From contig JAFZBM010000115.1 of assembly GCA_017561765.1 (NCBI GenBank), positions 1 to 40,871 on the forward strand: a stretch of 40,871 nt of DNA, read 5' to 3'. The notes beneath the pieces were generated by a model, which saw only the letters and a list, made by a program, of their open reading frames with translations, did no database searches and was not told the DNA's origin. The position numbers were made by a program, and so were the translations under genes. Of the stretch, positions 8,263 through 17,048 are shown in pieces (within the stretch, counting starts at the first letter, position 1; the number at the start of each line of letters is the position of its first letter). This DNA comes from Bacteroidales bacterium. Lineage in GTDB: Bacteria > Bacteroidota > Bacteroidia > Bacteroidales > UBA932.

Positions 8263-9179
8263 CTTTTCAAGAACTTTTCGGCGTCAAGCGCTGCGCGGCA
8301 GCCGGAAGCCGCCGCGGTGATGGCCTGACGGTAACGCGGATCCTGTACGTCTCCGGCGGCGAAAACGCCTTCCACGTTGGTAGCTGAACTGCGCCCGTCC
8401 GTAATTATGTATCCGGCCTCGTCCGTCTTTATCCAGGTCGTAAAGAGATCCGACTGGGGATGATGGCCGATTGCCAGGAAGAAACCGTCGACCGCTATGT
8501 CGAACAGCTCTCCGCCCTTCCGCTCGAGACGGACTCCGGTAACTCCCGAAGAATCGCCCAGCACTTCGCGGGTATTGCAATTCCAGAGTATTTCGATGTT
8601 CGGAGTGTTCGCGACCCTCTCCTGCATCGCGGCGGAGGCCCGCAGAACGTCGCGACGCACTATCATGTAAACCTTGTTGCACAGGCCGGCGAGGTAAGTC
8701 GCCTCTTCACATGCAGTATCGCCTCCGCCAACCACGGCAACGTCCTTGCGGCGGTAGAAGAATCCGTCGCAAGTCGCACACGCCGACACTCCCAGTCCGC
8801 GGAATTTCTGCTCCGAAGGCAGACCGAGGTATTTTGCGGTGGCTCCCGTGGCTATGATAAGCGTTTCGGCCTCAATCTCGGTGCACCCGTCAACCGTAAT
8901 TTTGAAAGGACGTTGCGACAGGTCCGCGGCACTGACGGCGCCGCTGCGGATATCGGCACCAAGGCGCACGGCCTGGCTGCGCATGTCGGCCATCAATGAG
9001 TTTGCGTCCACTCCGTCGGGGAAGCCGGGGAAGTTTTCCACCACTGTAGTCGTGGTAAGTTGTCCGCCCGGTTCAAGACCTTCGTACAGGACGGGAGAGA
9101 TGGCGGCGCGGGCAGCGTAGATGGCTGCCGTATAGCCGGCGGGCCCGCCTCCAATTATGAGGCATCTGACTTTTTCCAT
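8259..9179 (-). CDS. trxB: Thioredoxin reductase
   Basis: Flavoenzyme that reduces thioredoxin with NADPH, in the cytoplasm. The 306 residues hold the FAD-binding GGGPAG (10-15), the redox-active CATC pair (Cys134 and Cys137, in SACATCDGFFY), the NADPH-binding GGGDTACEEA (about 152-161) and the C-terminal FAD motif GVFAAGDVQD (about 269-278). All catalytic parts are present and the length is normal. The gene ends four bases into bamD and starts one base after the stop of the periplasmic-binding-like gene, so it is embedded in an operon with envelope genes. Identity is secure. Confidence 0.97.
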   Translation of the reverse strand: MEKVRCLIIGGGPAGYTAAIYAARAAISPVLYEGLEPGGQLTTTTVVENFPGFPDGVDANSLMADMRSQAVRLGADIRSGAVSAADLSQRPFKITVDGCTEIEAETLIIATGATAKYLGLPSEQKFRGLGVSACATCDGFFYRRKDVAVVGGGDTACEEATYLAGLCNKVYMIVRRDVLRASAAMQERVANTPNIEILWNCNTREVLGDSSGVTGVRLERKGGELFDIAVDGFFLAIGHHPQSDLFTTWIKTDEAGYIITDGRSSATNVEGVFAAGDVQDPRYRQAITAAASGCRAALDAEKFLKR

Positions 9180-9180
9180 T

Positions 9181-10344
9181 TTATCGGACTAAAGAAATGG
9201 TGTTGTTGGTGTTGTAGAGCAGCCGGCGCACTGCAGTGTTGGTCTTGCCGCTTTCGTCGAACTTGAAATCGGTCTGTAGGCCCTTCCAGTTCCTGGATGT
9301 CAGGATATCGGCCGAAATTGAAGAATTCTCGGCCAGGATGGTGCCGAAGTAATTCATAAGGTCGTAGCCCTGGTACACCCACTGGCCGGGATCACCCTTG
9401 AACAATGCTTTGTACTGCTGGTCAAAACGCTTGACTTTGGCGTCGCCGGGATCGGCGTAATAAGTGGCTGCGATGTGGGCCGATGCGGCATGCAGGCTCT
9501 CCACCTCAAGGTCGCCCAGGGAGCGGATACGGGATGTGCTGTACACCGCGTTGCGGGAACCGCGTATGTTCATAAGCGCTATTTCCCTCACCACGGAGCT
9601 GCAGAACTCATCTTTTTCCGACGCCACTATGAAGCGGCATGTGCCTTTGGCCCGGCCTTCGAAAGAGGACGGGGTGGAAGAGATATCATAAGGGATGCCG
9701 GATTCGCCGAGCTTGAGCGCCATGCGCGAGGTCATTTCGCCGTCCCTCTCGTCGGCGCTCTGGAGCAGCACGATTATATCGCCGCCGCGCCTGTCGGAAC
9801 CGACCCAGCGAACCAGTTCGTCTACCTGCGCCTCCCATCCCGACGGGGCCTGGATGACATTGTTCCTGTCGGTCAGGTCGGCGACTTTGGGATCAAGGGG
9901 CGAAACAATGTACTTGCCCTTGGCGCGGGGCAGGATGCGCTGTACGTCCTCATAGCTCACGGGACCTATGATGAGGTCGCTGTTTTCCAGGTCGCTTATG
10001 TTGGGCATGCCCACCGTGGAATCATAAACCGACAGTTGAATTGGCTTCTCGCTGGTGGACAAAGAGTTTGCAGCCATGAGCACCCCGCTGTAGAAGTCGA
10101 GGAAGTTGCTGTTGGGCGTGCCTGTGCTCTTGAGGGGCAGTATCAGCGATACCCTGGCGGCGGGAATTTCTTCAGGGATAACAACTTCACCTTCGTGCCC
10201 GAGGGGAACGAATACATTGTCGGAAGTCTTTGCCGAAGTGCTGTCCTTGGCATGTCGCCCGCCCGGGAAAAGATACCACTGGGCCGAAGCCGCCACGGGC
10301 AGCATCAGCAGAAAGGCCAGTGTGATTAGCAGATATCGTTTCAT
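9181..10344 (-). CDS. Secreted periplasmic-binding-like protein (type I PBP fold), possibly LpoA-like
   Basis: Exported protein of 387 residues with signal peptide MKRYLLITLAFLLMLPVAASA. From about residue 60 it reads like a type I periplasmic-binding fold: an opening strand 'ARVSLILPLKS', 'FYSGVLMAANSL', 'LIIGPVSYEDVQRILPRAK', then a second lobe and 'VYQGYDLMNYFGTILA' near the end. Such proteins bind small ligands in ABC uptake or, as in the C-terminal domain of LpoA, regulate cell-wall synthases. No ABC transporter gene is near. The neighbours are a glycosyltransferase (four-base overlap upstream) and trxB, which suggests an envelope task, but the ligand and partner are unknown. In other Bacteroidota similar proteins carry an N-terminal LysM domain; none is seen here. 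Confidence 0.65.
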   Translation of the reverse strand: MKRYLLITLAFLLMLPVAASAQWYLFPGGRHAKDSTSAKTSDNVFVPLGHEGEVVIPEEIPAARVSLILPLKSTGTPNSNFLDFYSGVLMAANSLSTSEKPIQLSVYDSTVGMPNISDLENSDLIIGPVSYEDVQRILPRAKGKYIVSPLDPKVADLTDRNNVIQAPSGWEAQVDELVRWVGSDRRGGDIIVLLQSADERDGEMTSRMALKLGESGIPYDISSTPSSFEGRAKGTCRFIVASEKDEFCSSVVREIALMNIRGSRNAVYSTSRIRSLGDLEVESLHAASAHIAATYYADPGDAKVKRFDQQYKALFKGDPGQWVYQGYDLMNYFGTILAENSSISADILTSRNWKGLQTDFKFDESGKTNTAVRRLLYNTNNTISLVR

Positions 10345-11462
10345 AATGATTCCTTAAACAGTAGCAGTTCCTTGCAGAATCCGGACCAAGACAGGCGGCT
10401 GCGCTCGCCGAGTATGTGTTTTATGCAGTTTTCCCGCAGTCCGGGTTCATTGAAAAATCTGAGAATTCCATCCCTGACGGCCTCCGGAGTGGGACTGTCC
10501 ACCACTATTCCGGTGCCCTTGCCTTCCACCGCAGTCCGCAGGGATCCGGTGTCGGTAACTATCATCGGCACCTCGAAATGGCAGGCAACGGCGTTCACTC
10601 CGCTCTGGGTCGCGCTCCGGTAGGGAAGAACGGTCACGTCGGATGCGGAGAAAAACCATTTGACTTCTGGGTCGGGGATGTAATTGTTGAAGAGAAATAT
10701 CCTGTCCCTGGCCGGACTGCCGTCTATGGCTTTCTGATATTCGCCGAAGTCCCCGTAGGGTTCTCCGGCAATAATGAGACGGTAGTCGGAAGGCAGGGAT
10801 CCGAAGGCGTCGATCAGTATGTCGAGCCCCTTGTAGCGCCGTATGAGTCCGAAAAACAATATGTTCTTGCCGCCGCCCTCGATGCCCAGATGCCGCTCTG
10901 CCTCGCTGCGGGGCACCTTCTCGCCGAAATTGGTGTAAAGAGGGTGGGGAAGTACCTTGCAAGGCTTGCCGGGGGCTATGGCATGCAGGTCGGATGCCAC
11001 CTCGTCGCTGAGGGTGATGCAGCCGTCGACGCCACCCAGGAACCATTTGGTGAGGGGCTTGTCGAAAAAATGACGCTCATGGGGAATGACATTGTCCATG
11101 ATGGCGATCACCTTGCAGTCCGGTCCGGTATGCCTGGCCACGCTGCCAAGGGAGGGCGCGAACCACGACATCCAGTAGCGCAGGACCAGAAGGTCGGCGC
11201 CCCATTCGCGTACCGCCCGGGCCGTCTTGCTCCAGGTGAACGGGTTGACGGTGCTCAGGACGGGCTCGGCATCCACTTTAACGGCACTGTCCCCCGGACC
11301 GACATATTGAGTCTTTCCGGGGAACAGGAAATCGGGATATTGTGTAGTAAAATTAAAAGCTTTGGCAGCGCCTTCCCGGCTCAGTCCTTCAAGCAGGCTT
11401 GCGTTGAACTGGGCAATCCCTCCTCTGAAGGGATAGAAACTGGAAAGGACGGCCGTTCTCAA
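10341..11462 (-). CDS. Glycosyltransferase, GT-B fold, GT4-like
   Basis: Cytoplasmic or membrane-bound retaining glycosyltransferase of 373 residues that would move a sugar from a nucleotide donor to an unknown acceptor. The N-terminal lobe begins with the glycine-containing acceptor-side motif FYPFRGGIAQF (9-19); the donor lobe has ILFFGLIRRYKGLDIL (201-216), IIAGEPYG (230-237) and LPYRSATQSGV (279-289), where family members usually show an E-x7-E pattern but here the first Glu is not evident. It starts four bases after the ompH-like gene's end and overlaps the next gene by four bases. The acceptor could be a lipid or an envelope glycan, which the context of cell-envelope genes would suit. 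Confidence 0.85.
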   Translation of the reverse strand: MRTAVLSSFYPFRGGIAQFNASLLEGLSREGAAKAFNFTTQYPDFLFPGKTQYVGPGDSAVKVDAEPVLSTVNPFTWSKTARAVREWGADLLVLRYWMSWFAPSLGSVARHTGPDCKVIAIMDNVIPHERHFFDKPLTKWFLGGVDGCITLSDEVASDLHAIAPGKPCKVLPHPLYTNFGEKVPRSEAERHLGIEGGGKNILFFGLIRRYKGLDILIDAFGSLPSDYRLIIAGEPYGDFGEYQKAIDGSPARDRIFLFNNYIPDPEVKWFFSASDVTVLPYRSATQSGVNAVACHFEVPMIVTDTGSLRTAVEGKGTGIVVDSPTPEAVRDGILRFFNEPGLRENCIKHILGERSRLSWSGFCKELLLFKESL

Positions 11463-11466
11463 GGGA

Positions 11467-12084
11467 TTAGTCTTTATCCTCGGCCTTGCTCTTCACGTAG
11501 GCCGCGTTGAGTCCCTCGAGCACCGCGTCGGTGATGTCGAGCGAAGGGTCGGCAGTAACCACGGGAGCTGGCATGATGTCACCCTGGGTGGTGAGAATCA
11601 TGGCATAGCCCTTCTCGGCGTTGAATTCGTCGATGAAAGTCTTGATGGCGTCGGCTATCTGGTTCATCATGACCTGCTGCTCTTCGGCAATTTCCTGCTG
11701 CTTCTGGGCCGCATACTGCTGGAAGCTGTTCTGCTGCTCCTGGAGCTTCTTGCTCTGGATTTCCGCCACGGACTGGGTCATGAGGCCTTTGTTGATCTTG
11801 TCCTGGAAAGTCTTGATATCCTTTTCAAGCTTGGTGCCTCTGCGGTTTACTTCCTGGTTTATGCTGTTTATCTTGGTTTCCGCCACGCTGCGGAGGTCGT
11901 TGGCCATATCGTACTCGTTGAGCACCCTGTCAAGGTCGAAGAATACTATCGAACCGGCCACTGCCGTTGAATCGGCGTCTGATTTGGCGGTATTTCCGCT
12001 GGTCTGGTTGCAGCTGGTGAGAGCTGAAGAGAAAAGGGCGGCGGCCCCTGTGATGGCGATGATGCCGAGGATGATTTTTTTCAT
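11467..12084 (-). CDS. OmpH/Skp-family lipoprotein
   Basis: Periplasmic chaperone-like protein of 205 residues. The signal ends in LTSC, so it is probably lipid-anchored, unlike classical Skp. After a Ser/Thr/Asp-rich linker comes SIVFFDLDRVLNEYDMANDL (about 45-64), the usual opening strand and helix of the family, then a long Gln/Glu/Lys coiled coil (about 70-150) and a last strand GYAMILTTQGDIM. Skp proteins hold unfolded outer membrane proteins in transit to BAM. A second, soluble member of the family lies at 17049 next to bamA. A -7-like TAAATTTG (12118-12125) lies in the 42-base gap from pdxJ, but no -33 partner is visible. Confidence 0.82.
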   Translation of the reverse strand: MKKIILGIIAITGAAALFSSALTSCNQTSGNTAKSDADSTAVAGSIVFFDLDRVLNEYDMANDLRSVAETKINSINQEVNRRGTKLEKDIKTFQDKINKGLMTQSVAEIQSKKLQEQQNSFQQYAAQKQQEIAEEQQVMMNQIADAIKTFIDEFNAEKGYAMILTTQGDIMPAPVVTADPSLDITDAVLEGLNAAYVKSKAEDKD

Positions 12085-12126
12085 TTTTATCTGTGTGTTT
12101 TCTTATGTTGCAAAATGCAAATTTAA

Positions 12127-12846
12127 CTATTTTTTCCGAATCTCTGCCAGATATGCCTGGATTGTACGCTCCAGCCCCATGTAGAGGGCATCGCTTATAA
12201 CCGCATGGCCTATCGAGACTTCGTCGGTCCATGGAATCGTGTGCAGGAAGAAGGCCAGATTGTCCAGGTTGAGGTCGTGTCCCGCATTAAGCCCCAGTCC
12301 GCATTCCCTGGCGGCGACGGCGGCTTTGACATAGGGCGCCACGGCCTTCTCGGGCCAGGATGCGAAGTCCGCGGCATACCCGGCGGTGTAAAGTTCCACC
12401 CTGTCGGCACCGCACAAGGCCGCTCCCCGGACCATCTCCGGGTCGGGATCCACAAAAATGGACACCCTGATGCCCAGGGCCTTGAATCCGCTGCATATTC
12501 CGCTGAGGAATTCGCGGTTGCGCACGGTGTCCCATCCGGCATCGGAAGTGAGGGCGTCGGGGGCGTCGGGGACCAGGGTTACCTGATGCGGCAGCACCCG
12601 GTTTACCAAATCGCGGAATTCCGGAATGGGATTCCCTTCGATGTTGAATTCGGTTTTAATAAGCGGACGGATGGCCAGGACGTCCGAATAACGTATATGG
12701 CGCTGGTCGGGCCTTGGATGTACCGTGATGCCCTGCGCACCGAAGCGCTCGCAGTCCACGGCGGCTTTGGTGACATCGGGCAGATTGCCTCCGCGGGCGT
12801 TGCGCAATGTGGCTATCTTGTTTATGTTAACGCTAAGTCTTGTCAT
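12127..12846 (-). CDS. pdxJ: Pyridoxine 5'-phosphate synthase
   Basis: Enzyme of the DXP-dependent vitamin B6 pathway; it condenses 1-deoxyxylulose 5-phosphate with 3-amino-2-oxopropyl phosphate to give pyridoxine 5'-phosphate in the cytoplasm. The 239-residue TIM barrel shows [17 protein letters not shown] at the N terminus, [13 protein letters not shown] (about 38-50), FNIEGNP (about 68-74), and [12 protein letters not shown] near the end. The NINK form in place of the proteobacterial NIDH is, as I recall, usual in Bacteroidota. The start is ATG at 12846; a TTG three codons upstream falls inside the promoter -7 box. It is transcribed divergently from nadK. Confidence 0.95.
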   Translation of the reverse strand: MTRLSVNINKIATLRNARGGNLPDVTKAAVDCERFGAQGITVHPRPDQRHIRYSDVLAIRPLIKTEFNIEGNPIPEFRDLVNRVLPHQVTLVPDAPDALTSDAGWDTVRNREFLSGICSGFKALGIRVSIFVDPDPEMVRGAALCGADRVELYTAGYAADFASWPEKAVAPYVKAAVAARECGLGLNAGHDLNLDNLAFFLHTIPWTDEVSIGHAVISDALYMGLERTIQAYLAEIRKK

Positions 12847-12852
12847 AGATTG

Positions 12853-12885
12853 CAAAAATATAAATTAATATCCGAAAAGTAGAAA
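12853..12885 (-). promoter_or_regulatory. Probable promoter for pdxJ and the leftward run
   Basis: On the minus strand a perfect TAnnTTTG box, TATTTTTG (12853-12860), has a three-of-four -33 match, TTTC (12882-12885), at a spacing of 21 bases. The start of transcription would fall within a few bases of the ATG at 12846, another near-leaderless message. The spacer is AT-rich. Confidence 0.5.
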
Positions 12886-12893
12886 TAATGTGC

Positions 12894-12901
12894 TAAATTT
12901 G
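12894..12901 (+). promoter_or_regulatory. Candidate -7 box for nadK
   Basis: TAAATTTG matches the Bacteroidota -7 consensus TAnnTTTG and lies 10 bases before the preferred nadK ATG at 12911. No good -33 TTTG is present 19-21 bases upstream (the site reads TCCG), so this is a weak call. It is back to back with the pdxJ promoter in a 64-base divergent gap. Confidence 0.4.
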
Positions 12902-12910
12902 AACCCTGAA

Positions 12911-13723
12911 ATGAAGTTTGCTTATTTTTTGAAGGACAGGCGCCTGGAACTGGACGAAAGGGTGCTCGGGTTGCTGGCCGACCTGGGAGCCGCCGGCTTC
13001 GACGTTTATCCTGTCCGCGATACTGAAGATATATGTGAAGGCACCGAGATGCTGCTCAGCTTCGGGGGTGACGGCACATTCCTTTCCGCCGCCGCCCTTG
13101 CGCTGGATGCGTCCCTGCCCATCCTGGGAGTAAATTTCGGCCGCCTCGGATTCTTGTCCGAGAACAAGCCCGAGAGCGTGGCCGACGCCCTTGCCCGCAA
13201 GGATTATTCCATACAGATGCGCGGCCTTGTGGAGGTGAGCGGCTTGAGCGGCGGGGACGGCCCGCAGCTGGCGCTCAACGAGATATGCGTGCTCCGTGAA
13301 GGCCCGGCCATGCTCGGGGTCGATGTGGAGGTGGATTCGCTTCCGCTGCCCACTTACTGGGCCGACGGACTGCTGGTTGCAACGAGTTCCGGATCCACTG
13401 CCTACTCCCTGAGCGCCGGAGGCCCCATCTGCCTGCCGGATGCCAGGGTGTTGATTATCACCCCGATAGCGCCCCACAACCTCAATGTGCGCCCCCTGGT
13501 GGTCCCCGACAGCTCCGACATACGCATACGCTTCCGCTCCAGGGATTCCCAGGTGCGCCTTACCGTCGACAACCGCAATTATGATGTCCCTTCGGATTCC
13601 GAACTGAAGATACGTGCCGTGCCCGGCGCCCTCAAGAGGGTGGTGCTCGGCGGATCGAACTTCATCGGCGCCCTCAAGGCAAGGCTGCTCTGGGGCGGGG
13701 ACATCCGTAACCAGAGTGAATAA
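12911..13723 (+). CDS. nadK: NAD kinase
   Basis: Phosphorylates NAD to NADP in the cytoplasm. The start is taken as ATG at 12911 (270 residues) rather than a GTG at 12890, because the -7 promoter box covers the region between and the product then begins MKFAYFLKD, as family members do. Motifs: FGGDGTFL (51-58) with the catalytic Asp in GGDGT, VNFGRLGFLSE (74-84), an NE pair near 122-123, and DGLLVATSSGSTAYSLSAGG (the NAD-binding region). Length is normal. It is followed after three bases by uppS. NADPH supply links it loosely to trxB and gdhA nearby. Confidence 0.95.
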   Translation: MKFAYFLKDRRLELDERVLGLLADLGAAGFDVYPVRDTEDICEGTEMLLSFGGDGTFLSAAALALDASLPILGVNFGRLGFLSENKPESVADALARKDYSIQMRGLVEVSGLSGGDGPQLALNEICVLREGPAMLGVDVEVDSLPLPTYWADGLLVATSSGSTAYSLSAGGPICLPDARVLIITPIAPHNLNVRPLVVPDSSDIRIRFRSRDSQVRLTVDNRNYDVPSDSELKIRAVPGALKRVVLGGSNFIGALKARLLWGGDIRNQSE

Positions 13724-13726
13724 AAT

Positions 13727-14407
13727 ATGAATGCACCTGAAAGAGTTCCCATACACGTAAGTTTCATAATGGACGGCAACGGCCGTTGGGCAAAAGCGCG
13801 CGGGAAGGACCGCATATTCGGCCATTTCGAGGGAGTCGAGAGCGTGAGGGCCGTGCTCGAAGCCAGTGTCGAATGGGGCGTGAAGTACGCATCATTCTTC
13901 GCTTTCTCCGAAGAAAACTGGGGACGCCCGCAGGAGGAGGTGCTCGGCCTCATGGACCTTATGATGCGCTCCATGAAAAACGAACTGCAGACCTTCCTCG
14001 ACAACCGTATCCGTTTCCGCGTGCTGGGCGATTTCAGCCGTCTCACCCCAGGCCTTCGCGAGGCTATACGGAACATGGAGGAAACGACTGCGCATTGCGA
14101 CAAGATGACCATGATTATCTTCTTGAGCTACAGCGGCAAGTGGGATCTGCGCCAGGCAGCCCGCCGCATGGCTGAAGAGGGCGGCGGCGATCTGGGCGAC
14201 TATCTGGTTACCGCAGGCATACCCGACCCCGACCTGCTGATACGCACTTCGGGAGAACAGCGTATCAGCAATTACATGCTCTGGCAGCTCGCCTACACCG
14301 AATTTGTGTTCACCGATACACTTTGGCCTGATTTTAGAAAGGAACAGTATCTCGATGCGCTGCGGGAATATGCTTCCCGGGACAGACGTTTCGGAAAAGT
14401 CAAATAA
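13727..14407 (+). CDS. uppS: Isoprenyl transferase (undecaprenyl diphosphate synthase)
   Basis: Cis-prenyltransferase that builds undecaprenyl diphosphate, the carrier for peptidoglycan and surface glycans, from farnesyl diphosphate and isopentenyl diphosphate. The 226 residues carry FIMDGNGRWAK (13-23) with catalytic Asp16, the SFFAFSEENWGRP motif (about 61-73), and the C-terminal RTSGEQRISNYMLWQLAYTE region with the Arg/Ser phosphate-binding set. Full length for the family. It lies three bases after nadK and ahead of bamA; the bamA promoter begins inside its last codons. Confidence 0.96.
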   Translation: MNAPERVPIHVSFIMDGNGRWAKARGKDRIFGHFEGVESVRAVLEASVEWGVKYASFFAFSEENWGRPQEEVLGLMDLMMRSMKNELQTFLDNRIRFRVLGDFSRLTPGLREAIRNMEETTAHCDKMTMIIFLSYSGKWDLRQAARRMAEEGGGDLGDYLVTAGIPDPDLLIRTSGEQRISNYMLWQLAYTEFVFTDTLWPDFRKEQYLDALREYASRDRRFGKVK

Positions 14408-14420
14408 TTCCGTATATTTG
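14389..14420 (+). promoter_or_regulatory. Bacteroidota-type promoter for bamA
   Basis: A perfect -7 box TATATTTG (14413-14420) is preceded after 20 bases by TTTC (14389-14392), three of four matches to the -33 TTTG. The -33 half lies in the end of uppS. Transcription would start near 14427, about 17 bases before the bamA ATG. bamA is therefore probably transcribed both from this site and by read-through. Confidence 0.6.
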
Positions 14421-14443
14421 CGCATTTATCGGAAAAAGAGAAG

Positions 14444-17038
14444 ATGAGATACAAATATATTGTTGTCCTGATGTCGGTTCTGTTCTCTTGCCTGGCTCTC
14501 AGGGCCCAGGATGGAACGGTGGAGATAGATTACAACCACCCCCGGAAGTATTTCGTGGGCGGTGTGTCCGTGGAGGGCAACAGCTATTTCAGTTCACAGC
14601 AGATTATACAGCTTACTGGCATGCAGAAGGGCATGGAGCTTACGATTCCCGGAGAAGATGTGTCCGGAATCGTCCGCAGGCTCTGGCTCCAGCGCTATTT
14701 CGAAGATGTATCCCTCAACATAGACCATCTTGGCGAAACTCCCGACACGGCGTATATCAAAATCGTCATCAAAGAGCGCCCCAGGGTGTCCCGCTGGTCT
14801 TTCTCGGGTATAAAGTCTGGAGACAAGAAGGAACTTCAGGACCGTCTGAACCTGAGGCGCGGCGGCGAATTCTCCGAGTATGTCGAAAAGACTTCGTCCG
14901 ACATTATCAAGCGCTACTATGCTGAAAAAGGCTTCCTGAACGCCACCGTCAACGCCGAGGTTCAGACCGATTCCATCGTGAAGAACGCCATACGCGTCAA
15001 CTTCAATGTCGACAGGGGAGAGCGCGTGCGCATAAAGGACATCAATTTCATAGGCAACGAGCATGTGAAAGACTTCAAGCTTGCCCGTTCCATGAAGAAG
15101 ACGAAGTCCAACAAGATATACAACTTCTTCAGCAGCAAGAAGTTCAACGAGAAGGAGTACCTCAATGACAAGAAGGCCGTGCTGAGCGCTTTCAACGAGG
15201 CCGGCTACCGCGATGCCCGTCTTGTGCGCGACTCCGTATATTACATCGAGCCCAAGCGCCTGGCTATAGACCTGGAGTTCGAAGAGGGGAACAAATATTA
15301 TTTCCGCGATATCACCTGGACAGGAAACTCGGTGTATCCGTCGGAGGCCCTGAATCAAGTGCTGCAGGTTTCCAAAGGGGACGTGTATGATGTGGTTACT
15401 ATGGATAAGCGCCTCCATGGCGGCGGCAAGCAGACGGAAATGGACATTTCCAAGCTTTACCGCGACAACGGCTATCTTTTCTTCAACATAACGCCGGTGG
15501 AGACCAATATCCAGAATGACTCGGTGGACGTGGAGCTCCGCATCTCCGAGGGCAAGCAGGCAACTCTGAACAACATAATAATCAACGGTAACGACCTCAC
15601 CAGCGAAAAGGTGGTGCGCCGCCAGATTTTCACCCGTCCCGGTTATTTGTTCCGGCAGTCCGATTTCGAACGCTCCATACGTGAAATCGCCTCTCTGGGC
15701 CAGTTCGACCCGGAAGCGATTTCCGACCCGGCCAAAGGCTGGTCTATCATTCCGAACCAGATGAACAATACGGTGGATATCGTTTACAATGTGACCGAAA
15801 AGCCATCCAGCCAGCTGGAACTCTCCGGCGGATGGGGCGCAGGCACATTCGTGGCCACCGTAGGCGTGAGCTTCAACAACTTCTCCACCCGGCGCATGTT
15901 CGACAAGGGCGCATGGAGGCCGGTGCCTCTGGGAGACGCCCAGAACCTGGCGTTCCGCTTCCAGACCAACGGACAGTACTACACCGCCCTCACCGCCAGC
16001 TTCGTGGAGCCCTGGCTCTTCGGCAAGAAGCCTACGTCGCTCAACCTCTCAGGGTACTACACCCGTTACACCAATTCCAATCTGTGGCTCGGAATCCTGA
16101 GCAATGAAAAACAGATGGAAGTTTTCGGCGTGTCCGCATCCCTCGGAAACCGTCTCAAGTGGCCCGACAATTACTTCGTGCTCTACAACGGCCTGAGCTG
16201 GCAGACATACAGGCTCAAGAACTGGGACGGCGGCTATTTCATATTCGACAACGGTGTTTCCCACAACATCAGCTATACCGTCAACCTGTTGAGGAACTCC
16301 ACCGACCAGCAGATCTATCCGCGTACCGGTTCGGACTTCTCGCTGTCCCTGTCGCTCACTCCGCCATTCTCGCTCCTGCGTAATTTCGATTATGACCTGG
16401 CCGGCAACAGGATTACCGAACGTGACGGAAAAGCCATCGGCTGGAATGACGTCCAATATAACAACTGGTCGGTCGAGCAGCGCTACAAATGGATAGAGTA
16501 CCACAAGTGGAAATTCTCCGCCGCCACCTATACCAAACTTATTGGCGACCTTGTACTCATGACACGCGCCCAGTTCGGATATCTGGGCTATTACAACCGT
16601 AACTGGGGATATTCGCCGTTCGAAGGCTTCGTGGTCGGCGGCGACGGAATGTCCGGTTACTACTCTTACGGTACGGAAGTTATCGCAATGCGCGGTTATA
16701 CCAACGGCAGTCTGACTCCGTATCTGCCCACCCAATACAACTCAAGCCGTTCCGCGTATGCGGGTAACGTGTACGACAAGTTCACCGTGGAGTTGCGCTA
16801 TCCCGTTATCCTTCAGCCGTCTTCCACAATCTTCGTCCTGGGCTTCCTGGAGGGAGGAAACTGCTGGAGCGACATAAAGGACTTCAATCCTTTCCAGATC
16901 AAACGCAGCGCCGGCGTCGGCGTACGTATTTTCCTGCCTATGATAGGTCTGTTGGGTGTTGACTGGGGCTACGGCTTCGACGCAAACGACAGTACCGGAG
17001 GCAGCCAGTTCCACTTCGTTATAGGACAACAATTTTAA
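14444..17038 (+). CDS. bamA: Outer membrane protein assembly factor BamA
   Basis: Central Omp85-family insertase of the BAM complex in the outer membrane. The 864-residue protein has a signal peptide (about 1-22, cut near LRAQ), five POTRA repeats over about residues 30-440 (for example VGGVSVEGNSYFSSQQI, INFIGNEHVKDFKLARSM and ITWTGNSVYPSEALNQ), and a C-terminal 16-strand barrel (about 445-864) ending in Phe (VIGQQF), the usual barrel end signal. Length is typical for Bacteroidota BamA. The skp gene follows after 10 bases, so chaperone and insertase are co-expressed; bamD is on the other strand at 7468. Confidence 0.96.
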   Translation: MRYKYIVVLMSVLFSCLALRAQDGTVEIDYNHPRKYFVGGVSVEGNSYFSSQQIIQLTGMQKGMELTIPGEDVSGIVRRLWLQRYFEDVSLNIDHLGETPDTAYIKIVIKERPRVSRWSFSGIKSGDKKELQDRLNLRRGGEFSEYVEKTSSDIIKRYYAEKGFLNATVNAEVQTDSIVKNAIRVNFNVDRGERVRIKDINFIGNEHVKDFKLARSMKKTKSNKIYNFFSSKKFNEKEYLNDKKAVLSAFNEAGYRDARLVRDSVYYIEPKRLAIDLEFEEGNKYYFRDITWTGNSVYPSEALNQVLQVSKGDVYDVVTMDKRLHGGGKQTEMDISKLYRDNGYLFFNITPVETNIQNDSVDVELRISEGKQATLNNIIINGNDLTSEKVVRRQIFTRPGYLFRQSDFERSIREIASLGQFDPEAISDPAKGWSIIPNQMNNTVDIVYNVTEKPSSQLELSGGWGAGTFVATVGVSFNNFSTRRMFDKGAWRPVPLGDAQNLAFRFQTNGQYYTALTASFVEPWLFGKKPTSLNLSGYYTRYTNSNLWLGILSNEKQMEVFGVSASLGNRLKWPDNYFVLYNGLSWQTYRLKNWDGGYFIFDNGVSHNISYTVNLLRNSTDQQIYPRTGSDFSLSLSLTPPFSLLRNFDYDLAGNRITERDGKAIGWNDVQYNNWSVEQRYKWIEYHKWKFSAATYTKLIGDLVLMTRAQFGYLGYYNRNWGYSPFEGFVVGGDGMSGYYSYGTEVIAMRGYTNGSLTPYLPTQYNSSRSAYAGNVYDKFTVELRYPVILQPSSTIFVLGFLEGGNCWSDIKDFNPFQIKRSAGVGVRIFLPMIGLLGVDWGYGFDANDSTGGSQFHFVIGQQF

Positions 17039-17048
17039 ATTTTTTGAT

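Noticed and set aside
9181..10344. Amino-acid ABC transporter substrate-binding protein
   Set aside because: No permease or ATPase gene nearby and the neighbours are envelope genes, so only the fold is claimed.
12118..12125. Separate promoter for the OmpH-like lipoprotein gene
   Set aside because: The -7 box TAAATTTG is perfect, but nothing like TTTG lies 19-21 bases upstream; kept only as a remark.
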